From positions 1-64,000 of the forward strand of contig RQTK01000084.1 in assembly GCA_003991915.1 (NCBI GenBank): 64,000 nucleotides of DNA, read 5' to 3'. Of this stretch, positions 26,041 to 31,300 are shown piece by piece. The translations under genes were made by a program, and so were the position numbers. The first letter of the stretch is position 1, and each line of letters starts with the position of its first letter. Under the pieces are notes generated by a model. That model was given only the letters and a program-made list of their open reading frames with translations. It did no database searches and was not told the DNA's origin. Source of the DNA: Elysia chlorotica. Taxonomy: Eukaryota; Mollusca; Gastropoda; Plakobranchidae.

Positions 26041-27206
26041 CTCTGTCTGTCTGTCTCTTTTTCGAGATCTCCCTTTCCTTCCTACCCCCTCTCTCTCTCT
26101 ATCCCTTCTGCTGTCTCTCCTTGGGTCTGTCTATTTCTCTGCTCTCTCTCTCTCTTATGAGCGAGATGGCCCAATGATAGATAGAGCATGCAACCTCTAA
26201 TGAGAGAGCTACGGGTTCGATTCCCTCTTGCTTTTTTTCCGATGCTTTTTTTTATATCGGTTGAGTCAGTGTCAGTATACCTCTCTTAGATTCCGTTTTT
26301 TTAAACAGAAACTAGGACTTTAAACTAAGAGAGAGATTCTTTTTCTTTTAACAAAGAATACTTTTCTTTACAAACTTAAGACCCACAATTAGAAATAAAA
26401 AAAAAACAACTCAGGGAACCCTGAACATAAACATGAACCACAGATGACTATTATGTGAGAACTGATCACTTGTTTACCGAGTCCAAGGCACATTTTCTTA
26501 TCCTACAGTAAGAACCTGCATTTCTTCAAATCGTGTCTCCCAAAGGGCGGGTTCTGAAGCGGAGACTACTGTAGTAAAAAAAAATATACACACAATCTCA
26601 CCAACTGATATTGATAAAATCTAAAAAGCACAATATTTGCTTCTCCATTACAATCAAAGACAAACTCAAAGCAAAAATTATGAAAATTATGGAAATCTTA
26701 CTTAACTTTGCAATAAGGTTCAACCAGGTACATAAAACAAAATAAAAACCCTGTAAAAAAAATTTCAAAAAGTAATAATTCTGTTTAAAAAAAACTATGT
26801 TTTTTCTAAATTTCCAGATAAAGGACTGAGTAAGTATGGCTATTGAATAATGCAATAATGGATGAAGAGTTGATCAACAAAACAAAAGCATTATGGATAT
26901 CTATATAACCTTGATATTGCTGAACCACAGATTATTCTCGTGGAGCTGGTAAACATGGCAAGAGTTGAGACAGCTGACGGCAACCATCGCCGCCAGACCC
27001 AACATGAAGTTAGCCGCTTTCCAGACACCAGAGAGCTCTAAGTCTGGCCGGGATGCTGTCTGCTTCTCATCTTGCTTGCTGGCAAGTTCCTTCTGTTTTG
27101 AGATTATTGGTTTTCCTGTCTCACCCAAGATTCTGTCTGAATTGGTTTCCTCCCCTTTTTTGTGGATGGATGAAAACTTTGTTCTCCTCTTTTGACTTGT
27201 GGACAT
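9124..27206 (-). CDS. DPY19L3: DPY19L3-like protein C-mannosyltransferase, complete, 17 coding exons
   Basis: DPY19 proteins are multipass ER enzymes that transfer mannose from dolichol-phosphate-mannose to tryptophan C2, chiefly in thrombospondin type 1 repeats. The coding exons, in order, are 26910-27206, 23346-23436, 22849-22970, 21045-21184, 20601-20724, 20168-20302, 19681-19812, 18771-18875, 18390-18463, 17875-18033, 14209-14300, 13718-13872, 13385-13441, 12669-12751, 11435-11567, 10314-10469 and 9124-9273. All junctions use GT-AG and keep phase, giving 2205 nt, or 734 residues plus stop; human DPY19L3 is about 716. Family landmarks include LHENNLWFSNIK-EVEREISF (about residues 88-106), YLLAWSLSGSWLAGLL (about 191-206), WDTTRVSSSGPLREN (about 217-231), SDEHIFKFIENKFG, RMKYFWTPYVCVFA, DPDTVELMEWI, GSMQLLAGVKLCTGR and IILEDSIC-GCR-DLVDISNG. 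The SDEHIFKFIE and ILEDSIC/GCR blocks favour the L3 subgroup over L1/L2/L4. The start ATG at 27206 is the first in its exon downstream of a good acceptor at 27230. Weak donors (GTTAAT, GTTATA) follow exons 7 and 1. Confidence 0.93.
9420..9583 (-). mobile_element. tRNA-derived SINE (minus strand)
   Basis: On the minus strand the segment has a B-box-like GGTTAGTTCAATTCC preceded by an A-box-like region and followed by a body with TTGAGTTGGTGTCAGTATA. The same body motif (TTGAGTCAGTGTCAGTATA) follows the tRNA-like head at 26158, so the two appear to be members of one SINE family. It lies in the last intron of the DPY19L3-like gene. Confidence 0.55.
9785..9885 (-). mobile_element. tRNA-derived SINE head (minus strand)
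   Basis: The minus-strand read has an A-box-like TGTGGTTAGTGCTCTG, then GAGAGTGAGATG, then a B-box-like GGTTTGATTCT, spaced as in a tRNA gene. No clean cloverleaf is kept. It is a SINE head or tRNA pseudogene. Confidence 0.5.
10314..10469 (-). CDS. DPY19L3: DPY19L3-like exon 16
   Basis: It encodes LYQIYGRRSPEDVYSILKQY, SHYIILEDSIC and GGCRTPDLVDISNGV. The YVILEDSIC and GCR--DL-D--NG motifs are diagnostic. It is 52 codons with acceptor TTCCATTGCAG and donor GTGAGT. Confidence 0.94.
10755..11455 (-). repeat. 41-bp minisatellite that reiterates the exon 15 splice donor
   Basis: About 17 tandem units of roughly 41 bp (given strand AATGAATGGCCACTGACTTA then cctgtaaagtcttggacctg) end in the exon 15 donor itself. 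In transcript sense each unit reads ATTTCAGGTCCAAGACTTTA then CAG|GTAAGTCAGTG. The exon end (AGACTTTACAG) and donor (GTAAGT) are part of the repeat. Seven extra copies keep the exact donor core, at about 10831, 10913, 10954, 10995, 11078, 11119 and 11347, besides the real site at 11429. Confidence 0.9.
11435..11567 (-). CDS. DPY19L3: DPY19L3-like exon 15 (both splice sites inside minisatellites)
   Basis: It encodes ANTAPGAAFTGSMQLLAGVK then LCTGRPITNHPHFEDKHLRS. G-F-GSMQLLAGVKLCTGR-TNHPH is among the best conserved DPY19 motifs. The acceptor TTCTATTCCCAG and the donor ACAG|GTAAGT both lie within tandem-repeat units. Confidence 0.94.
11571..12395 (-). repeat. Interrupted ~46-bp repeat family containing the exon 15 acceptor tract
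   Basis: Units resembling AGGTATAGAACAGTAAAATG then agctggtattgttaagatta occur at about 11571-11690, 11950-12075 and 12345-12395. The first unit, next to exon 15, contains the acceptor pyrimidine tract (minus-strand TTGTTCTATTCC). Other units carry matching GTTCTATTCC or CTATACC stretches without the AG. Confidence 0.65.
12405..12690 (-). repeat. ~60-bp degenerate repeat containing the exon 14 donor
   Basis: About four or five diverged units share AGTAACATGAAACTTAAAAC followed by TTACAG or TCACAC. The final unit is the exon 14 donor (given strand AAAACTCAC|ACAATCC). Earlier units carry TTAAAACTTACAG, which is CTGTAAGTTTTAA in transcript sense and so donor-like. Confidence 0.6.
12669..12751 (-). 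CDS. DPY19L3: DPY19L3-like exon 14
   Basis: It encodes LLPPTLEDLKEETEFWDPDT then VELMEWI. The F-DPDTVELM-WI motif is a hallmark of the lumenal C-terminal domain. The donor GTGAGT lies at the edge of a repeat array that reuses the donor-flanking sequence (12405-12690). Confidence 0.92.
13385..13441 (-). CDS. DPY19L3: DPY19L3-like exon 13
   Basis: This is a short 19-codon exon encoding VSAIRVSCAVILLSVLIGQ, the last membrane segment before the lumenal C-terminal domain. The acceptor is GTGCTTTGCAG and the donor is GTGAAT. Confidence 0.82.
13718..13872 (-). CDS. DPY19L3: DPY19L3-like exon 12
   Basis: It encodes VQAVFFGSFAMLILRMKYFW then TPYVCVFAAVGVCDTKIW. The R-MKY-WT---CVFA block is highly conserved in the family. 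The acceptor TCTCTTTTTTCAG is strong and the donor is GTAAAT. Confidence 0.92.
14209..14300 (-). CDS. DPY19L3: DPY19L3-like exon 11
   Basis: It encodes a charged linker (SQKLQHDQKSKTDRNSTESD) leading into RPELAFHT. I chose acceptor CTCATAAG over the nearby GATCACAG because only it keeps the frame giving RPELAFHT-VQAVFFG, which matches the family PE---H--Q block. Using the other acceptor here and the nearer one before exon 12 also stays open and is the main alternative. Confidence 0.72.
14455..14625 (-). mobile_element. RTE-like LINE 3' fragment
   Basis: The minus-strand translation has a WAELKRISQNRV--WRRFAA-like stretch followed by a stop. This is typical of the C-terminal end of RTE-type reverse transcriptases. 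An adjacent piece (EELTTEAEAAEGQRN-like) matches the linker region, so the copy is internally deleted. It abuts the left end of the large inverted repeat. Confidence 0.6.
14895..14968 (+). pseudogene. Antisense-oriented copy of DPY19L3-like exon 9
   Basis: It is 74 nt, the same length as exon 9, open, and flanked by an acceptor-like CTTTCTTCAG and a donor-like GTGATT. It lies on the strand opposite to the gene, inside the intron between exons 10 and 11, so it cannot be used in the normal transcript. Confidence 0.85.
15314..15472 (+). pseudogene. Antisense-oriented copy of DPY19L3-like exon 10
   Basis: It is 159 nt, the same length as exon 10, with no stop codon, and keeps the CTTTGTAG acceptor and GTAGGC donor. 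It differs from the functional copy at few positions, one giving Leu for Ser in AHSALL. It is opposite in strand to the gene. Confidence 0.87.
15905..16755 (+). mobile_element. RTE-type LINE remnant, plus orientation (endonuclease start joined to linker region)
   Basis: Translation gives a degraded endonuclease N-terminus (NIRTLYETGRTAQ, then LADGNTIIHSGNEE) with in-frame stops. After an apparent deletion it continues as MRNKFSVLSLLLEETIERQW and EWITTNT---LKQQINQAQ. This resembles the region between endonuclease and reverse transcriptase in RTE-type LINEs often annotated as craniofacial development protein 2-like. The middle of the endonuclease and the reverse transcriptase are absent. Confidence 0.75.
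16740..17460 (-). mobile_element. RTE-type LINE remnant, minus orientation (endonuclease)
   Basis: The minus-strand read gives the endonuclease N-terminus, then HTWSHIAYDTGGSTGTTVWE, later RRVAIIWCYA and LKIFLGDLSAKVGAENTNME, all consistent with an AP-type endonuclease of an RTE element (GD-NAK-G motif). It meets the plus-oriented remnant head to head at about 16740-16755. Confidence 0.75.
17875..18033 (-). CDS. DPY19L3: DPY19L3-like exon 10 (inside inverted-repeat right arm)
   Basis: It encodes DFDSRLYLCLGIFGFITRDV, then a membrane segment with LPLYLPAHSALLIWLVYSVI. The acceptor is CTTTGTAG and the donor is GTAGGC. An open inverted copy lies at 15314-15472; a visible residue difference is AHSALL here against AHLALL there. 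Confidence 0.9.
18390..18463 (-). CDS. DPY19L3: DPY19L3-like exon 9 (inside inverted-repeat right arm)
   Basis: It encodes VAINVDSDEHIFKFIENKFG and MGDER, an L3-type lumenal block. The acceptor is CTTTCTTTAG and the donor is GTGATT. An intact inverted copy lies at 14895-14968. Confidence 0.9.
18771..18875 (-). CDS. DPY19L3: DPY19L3-like exon 8
   Basis: It encodes GDQNSPHSVLGNVIRVIGFS and a membrane segment ending VIINAIIK. It is 35 codons with acceptor CCTTGTCCAG and donor GTGTGC. It lies just outside the right arm of the inverted repeat. Confidence 0.88.
19681..19812 (-). CDS. DPY19L3: DPY19L3-like exon 7
   Basis: It encodes 44 residues of mainly hydrophobic sequence (LLQLASLLTVCLLQFGNKMI and VSFLLAAVPIIYYL). 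The acceptor is CTTTTTCTCTAG. The donor GTTAAT is weak but keeps phase 0 with the next exon. Confidence 0.85.
20168..20302 (-). CDS. DPY19L3: DPY19L3-like exon 6
   Basis: It encodes a membrane segment with FLFCLFWQLNQFVMMLQAF and SLFGVWVLGILPAHK, matching the family W-F-QF---TQ-LSLF region. It is exactly 45 codons, with acceptor CTCTCTCTTCAG and donor GTGAGA. Confidence 0.92.
20601..20724 (-). CDS. DPY19L3: DPY19L3-like exon 5
   Basis: It encodes WDTTRVSSSGPLRENFSLPF and IWVQAAALSFYFRPK. The TTRV---PLRE-F-LP signature is a core DPY19 motif. The acceptor is CCTGTAG and the donor is GTGAGA. Confidence 0.93.
20848..20985. repeat. ACT trinucleotide microsatellite, compound
   Basis: Imperfect then pure ACT units lie in the intron between exons 4 and 5. 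Serine- and leucine-run ORFs over it are artefacts. Confidence 0.95.
21045..21184 (-). CDS. DPY19L3: DPY19L3-like exon 4
   Basis: It encodes transmembrane segments with SVLVSGLYLLAWSLSGSW and LAGLLSTTLYIFNR, a diagnostic DPY19 region. The acceptor is CATCCTCAG and the donor is AG|GTCTAC. A compound ACT repeat lies in the next intron. Confidence 0.93.
22849..22970 (-). CDS. DPY19L3: DPY19L3-like exon 3
   Basis: It encodes LQSLREDTLTEHPDTINVLE through ILAAFYRWSGIS. This matches the family block with TEHPDTINVL-R-NIY-EV-LAA-YR. The acceptor is ATATTTTTAG and the donor is GTAAGT. Confidence 0.92.
23346..23436 (-). CDS. DPY19L3: DPY19L3-like exon 2
   Basis: It encodes EVEREISFRTESGLYYSYYK and on to SLAQ, a highly conserved lumenal-loop block of the family. 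The acceptor is AAATTTCAG and the donor is GTAACA; the exon is 91 nt and leaves one base for the next codon. Confidence 0.9.
23740..26004. repeat. Two tandem copies of a 1136-bp unit
   Basis: Copy 1 is about 23740-24867 and copy 2 about 24868-26004, offset by 1136 bp at several checked points (for example CGCGATCAAATGGG at 23841 and 24977). Each copy has the same order: a GA-rich block, an A-rich block, a long CT-rich tract and a TTAGACCGTGAGAAG block. Substitutions and small indels are scattered throughout. Confidence 0.9.
26158..26300 (+). mobile_element. tRNA-Arg(UCU)-like SINE, plus strand
   Basis: The head GAGCGAGATGGCCCAATGAT then agatagagc and, later, GGGTTCGATTCCC has clear A and B boxes, an anticodon-loop-like CTCTAAT and a pairable acceptor stem (GAGCGAG with CTTGCTT, two G-T wobbles). 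The body GTTGAGTCAGTGTCAGTATA follows. The D and anticodon stems are poor, so this is SINE-like rather than a working tRNA gene. Confidence 0.6.
26910..27206 (-). CDS. DPY19L3: DPY19L3-like exon 1 (coding part)
   Basis: It encodes residues 1-99: a basic, polar N-terminal tail starting MSTSQKRRTKFSS, then the first hydrophobic segment (about residues 60-84) and the conserved lumenal-loop motif QLHENNLWFSNIK. Its minus-strand donor is the weak GTTATA. Spliced 5' UTR precedes the ATG in the same exon. Confidence 0.9.
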
Positions 27207-27229
27207 TTTTTCTACTTGTACTGCTATTT
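27207..27229 (-). other. DPY19L3: 5' UTR portion of DPY19L3-like exon 1
   Basis: A pyrimidine-rich acceptor ending TTTTTTTCCAAG lies just upstream on the minus strand. The upstream in-frame ORF continues through this acceptor into intron-like sequence, so a spliced leader exon is more likely than an earlier start codon. Confidence 0.55.
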
Positions 27230-28124
27230 CTTGGAAAAAAATAAACAAAAAAAACAGAAGACAAATAAGAAAACTTATAGATACATGGTATGATGGTGAC
27301 AGTATTGATAAATCTGCCCTCAAAGCAATTTGCTATTAAAAATCAATCTATGAAACATACAATAGTTGAAGTGCTTTGATGGTGAACATTACTCACACAC
27401 AAGTCAAAGAACAGCCACTAATAATATGGTTTAAAACCTAATATCAACTCAAGAATTTTAAACTATTCTCTTGCGAGACTTATATGTATTAGTAACCATA
27501 TAATATTCCACTGAGACGTAAGGCTAGAAACAAATCCCCCGCTAAAAAAAGAACCAACCCAAACATCAAGTAATTTTGAAAGCAATGTTTCTACACAATC
27601 CATACATAAGGCAAAGTCAGTTAAAACTGTAGCATTGTAAAACCCAGAGTAGGCCTAGTTTACTTTAAAAAAATTAAAAAGTCTTTGGCATATATTACTT
27701 TTGACCAAAAACTTTAAGCACTTATAATATTATTGGAGAGAACTAGATCTAGTGATCATATTACCATAGAAAGAGAGAGCGCTTTATGAATATTTCCTCT
27801 TTCCCCAGGGCAGTTTTATTTTTCTTCCACTATAACTTGGGCTGTCAGACAGCTGTTTCTGATGAAAGTAACAGAATTTAATAAAAGCTTACAGCATACT
27901 ACTAACTACAACACTGTAAGCCAAATCTAGATCTATATGCCTATTTAAATAGCCTAGTATTATCAATGTCAAAGTGAACTGGTACTTTGATCATGTCTCA
28001 AATGATTAGAACTGCCCCTATCCAGACTAGGAAGTTACCAGGTGATGTCTGACTTTTCAGTATTAGACAGACTTGTCTTGAAGAGCTGAGGCAAACCTAA
28101 ACATTCTAAAGTTTCTAGCTACAA

Positions 28125-28315
28125 AAGCTTTGACAAAGTCAATCACAGCCTCCTGGTCCACAAACTTCACATCTACGCTATAACGGGCCAAGTAAATAGG
28201 TGGATGTAAGATTTCCTTACTGATAGACAGCAAAGAGTCGTTGTAGGAGGAGAAATATCAGACACAATTAGAGTCAAAGCTGGAGTTCCTCAGGGGTCAG
28301 TTCTGGGACCATTCT
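28125..28315 (+). mobile_element. Jockey/CR1-type LINE reverse transcriptase, part 1
   Basis: Translation gives KSFDKVNHSLLVHKLHIYAI, WM-DFLTDRQQRVVVGGEIS and VKAGVPQGSVLGP, which are reverse transcriptase blocks including the motif A Asp and the PQGSVLGP block, with one in-frame stop. It breaks off just after LGP and resumes near 29846. Confidence 0.8.
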
Positions 28316-28559
28316 CTGCTTGGGATACACAGCCCAACCTGCCCATGACAAAAAGTGGTCGCCATTGGCAATAAAGACACACTATACATATACATTTTTC
28401 TTTCTCCCACATACTTGCTAAAACTTTTCCTTCTGAGTTCCCAAATGCACTGGTGCAAGTGGTTGGCAGGCTTAGGACCGCCTATAAGCCCATTTAAAAG
28501 TGTTGTTGTGTTGTTGTTTTGTTTTCTTGACGGGGGAAGGCATTGTCCTGTAAAAGGTT

Positions 28560-29140
28560 TTCCTGGTTATGATATCCTACATGGCATTAATATCTGTGGA
28601 GGCCTTTGTGTTGAAAAAATTTGTAATTGCCCTCTGCTGTGACTCGTCAAATCTACTATTTCTTCTTCAACAACTGCCAGATGCTAGGGCTAGGGTATTA
28701 CAGTGTTGTTGGAGGAAATCTCTGGCTGCAACTAGTGCAGAAAATGCTTCTTGAAGAGACACGTTTTTCTGGGTGGTCTCTGTTTCGCCAGTTTCTTCAT
28801 CCTCACTCAAAGGCACTAACAAAAAGCAAATCTGTGGCCTTCTTGTTCCAGTCAATTTCTTCTGTATCACAGGTATAAACATGTTTATCGATCTCAGACA
28901 ATTCTTCAAAATTCACCCCATCAACAGCTCTGCTTAGGGTGTCAAAGCCTTCAGGGATGTCGACTCTGTCCTTCATGATTTCCATTTGTGTCTCAGGACA
29001 CTTGAATCCTGCTCTGCTGAAGCATTTGGTGATTGTGGACGGATCAATTTCCCTCCATGCTGAGGCTACAGAATAAATTGCATCCAAGATGTGCTCTTTC
29101 CTAACTTCAGTGCCTGTCTTTGTCAGGTCAGCCTTAACTT
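28560..29140 (-). mobile_element. Tigger/pogo-type transposase C-terminal remnant
   Basis: The minus-strand translation includes KEHILDAIYSVASAWREIDP, STITKCFSRAGFK and, downstream, SLQEAFSALVAARDFLQQ. The LDAI---A-AW---P-TI--CF--AGF motif is typical of the C-terminal region of Tigger, pogo and jerky-type transposases. Only the C-terminal part is present, and the catalytic DDE region is not seen. The remnant lies in a ~1.5 kb insertion that splits the LINE. Confidence 0.7.
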
Positions 29141-29845
29141 AGCCTTATTGCACTCTATTTCACTCTTTATGGAATACTCACATCATTAGATTTGATGGAC
29201 TGATTATTTACAAAATCAGTCCCACCATCTTTTATGTTTGTCTTGCCTGTTGTCCGTCTATTCTTTAGTATACGCTTTGTTCCATTGTTATCTATCTTTT
29301 AAGTAAAGCACACTCTTTAAATCTGTTTGCCTCTCCTGTAATCTTTTTAACCTTTCTGTTTTTATACCTCAATCGAAAAATACAACTTACATTTTCATTC
29401 AGATCCTCCCTTCCAATATCTTCTTCCTACCTCCTTTCTTCCGCTTTCACTCTCTCTTACCCTTTCTCACGCTCTATGAGTCCCTCTCTCTCTCTCTCTC
29501 ACTTTCTTGTTTTTTCCCCCTATCCCATCTTTTACTCTCACCTCATTTGTCTTCCCCCTTTTCACCTAATGGATGGGGACATGTACATAGCATTGGACAT
29601 AGCGCAGAGCCAAAAATTTTCTCATAACCACCCCTACCCTTTTCAGTTACAATTCACACAGACTGACCATTGAAGAAACACACTGCATGTGCTCAAAGGC
29701 CGAACATTCTTTCCACCCAAACCCTGCTGGCTATCTCAGTCTCGTTGGTGGTGACTTTCCACCCACTCCCCTCTCGCTTTTGGTGTTGTCAGCCACTTCC
29801 AAATTAAATAATTGTAGGTTAGACACACTGACGATCATTTCCATC

Positions 29846-30770
29846 TTCCGGACTGTATCAACGATCTTCCAAACACCAAGCTCTTCGCTGACGACACAGC
29901 AATCAACCGCAGGGTCCAAAGTCTTGAAGACCAAAGACAATTACAAGAGGACCTGGATGCTCTCGCTGAAGAAGTGGGATAGTGTTTTCATCCCGACAAA
30001 TGCCAAGTCATGCAAGTCATCAGAAGCCGCACCAAAATGGACTTATTATCATTTATCTCCATGGCCAGAAGTTTCAAATTGTAGGTAAAGTCAAATATCT
30101 TGGCCCAGTGAAATGGAGAATCAGAATGGACACAGCACATTAACGATTTGATCAACTTGTAATAGAAATTTTCATAGGCTACTCGGTCTCATGCAAAGCA
30201 ACCTAAAGGTTAACTCGAGGACCATCAAAGATCAAGACTTTGAGATGCTTCTACGCCTTAAACTAGAATATGCAGCTACAATATCAGACCCTTACAAAAA
30301 GCAAAATATCGCCCCATTAGAAAGAATCCAAAGACGCGCAGCCTGTACTGTTACAAACCGACATAGAACACTTAGCAGTGAGGGTGACATGCTCCAAATT
30401 CTAAACTGGGAGACCCTGTGACATCGTTGCAAAACCTCTAGACTTACTCTGCTCTTTAAAATTCTTAACGGCACTGCCAATGTAAAGTGCAATGAACTAG
30501 GGTAAGCTGTCACGCGTGCCAGACACAGTCAAGTTTCAAATATATATATATACAATTAAAAAAAATTCCTGCAAGAAAGATTATTAGAACTCAAGACTAC
30601 AATCCTTCTTCCCAAAACAGTGCGAGAATGGAACGACCTCCCCCAGGAAGCTATGAATGCCCAAATTGCTGTGGCCTTCTGAGAGATGATATCGAAGTCA
30701 TATAGAAATCTAATATTGAAACATTTTTGTTTTGTGTTAAAAAAAAAAAAAATTAAGTTCTAAGAAAATA
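29846..30770 (+). mobile_element. Jockey/CR1-type LINE reverse transcriptase, part 2 and 3' end
   Basis: Translation resumes with CINDLPNTKLFADDTAINRR (motif C, FADD), continues through LKLEYAATISDPYKKQNIAP, ERIQRRAACTV and SEGDMLQILNWETL, and ends near PKTVREWNDLPQEAMNA and an A-rich tail (about 30740-30770). Frameshifts and stops show it is dead. Together with part 1 it is a 5'-truncated LINE copy. Confidence 0.8.
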
Positions 30771-31258
30771 TGGAATTGAATAAAAGTTGAAGAAAAAAAA
30801 CAACAGGGAAAATATATTTAAGTCGATTCATTTTCATTTAAGGTAAATTACAAAAATATCTAGATCTAAGCGTCTGTGAACCAAACATGGAAGTAATCAA
30901 ACCTTAGAACTAGTATATATTGAATTCGGTGATGTTGAATTTGAGTAGCCTAGAAGAAGAAAAAAATAAAATCTAGAGATCTCTAGAGATCAGCAGATAG
31001 AAATCTAGATCTACATGTCAAAACGCAGAACTAGACTAAATATTGAACAAAAATGTCTAATTCTAGAGATTTAGATCTAGATAGATTTAAGGATGGAGAG
31101 ATATATAGAATAGATCTGAGATATAATTCTAAAAGACTAAACAATAACGCCGCTCACAATTTTACCAAGGTTCTCAACTTCAACGTAGGCGACAGCAGTT
31201 CAAACATTAGTAACGGAGCTTTCAGTGTTTCTCTACGCTGAAGAGCGCACATACTTAC

Positions 31259-31300
31259 CGTAGATCACATAACACGTCAGCGAGCAAGCAGACATGTATA
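31259..31300 (-). promoter_or_regulatory. Candidate 5' UTR leader exon / promoter region of the DPY19L3-like gene
   Basis: A consensus donor on the minus strand (CTACG|GTAAGTATG) falls at 31258/31259 in a locally GC- and CpG-richer patch (about 31145-31290). Exon 1 has a UTR acceptor at 27230, so an upstream leader exon is needed. This is the best donor I noticed upstream, but its 5' extent and use are inferred. Confidence 0.4.

Larger units (their letters stand above)
23574..26571. mobile_element. Tigger/pogo-like non-autonomous DNA transposon, ~3.0 kb
   Basis: The left end CAGTGGTCTCCG and the inverted right end (CAGTAGTCTCCG when reversed) form terminal inverted repeats of the CAGTNGTC type, flanked on each side by TA (23572-23573 and 26572-26573), the target duplication of Tc1/mariner and pogo elements. 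Weaker similarity runs about 30 bp inward. No transposase ORF is visible. The interior is a 1.14 kb tandem duplication plus a tRNA-like SINE. It sits in the first coding intron of the DPY19L3-like gene. Confidence 0.7.

Noticed and set aside
26158-26232. Functional tRNA-Arg gene
   Set aside because: The A and B boxes and acceptor stem are recognisable, but the D and anticodon stems pair poorly, a SINE body follows, and it sits inside a transposon.
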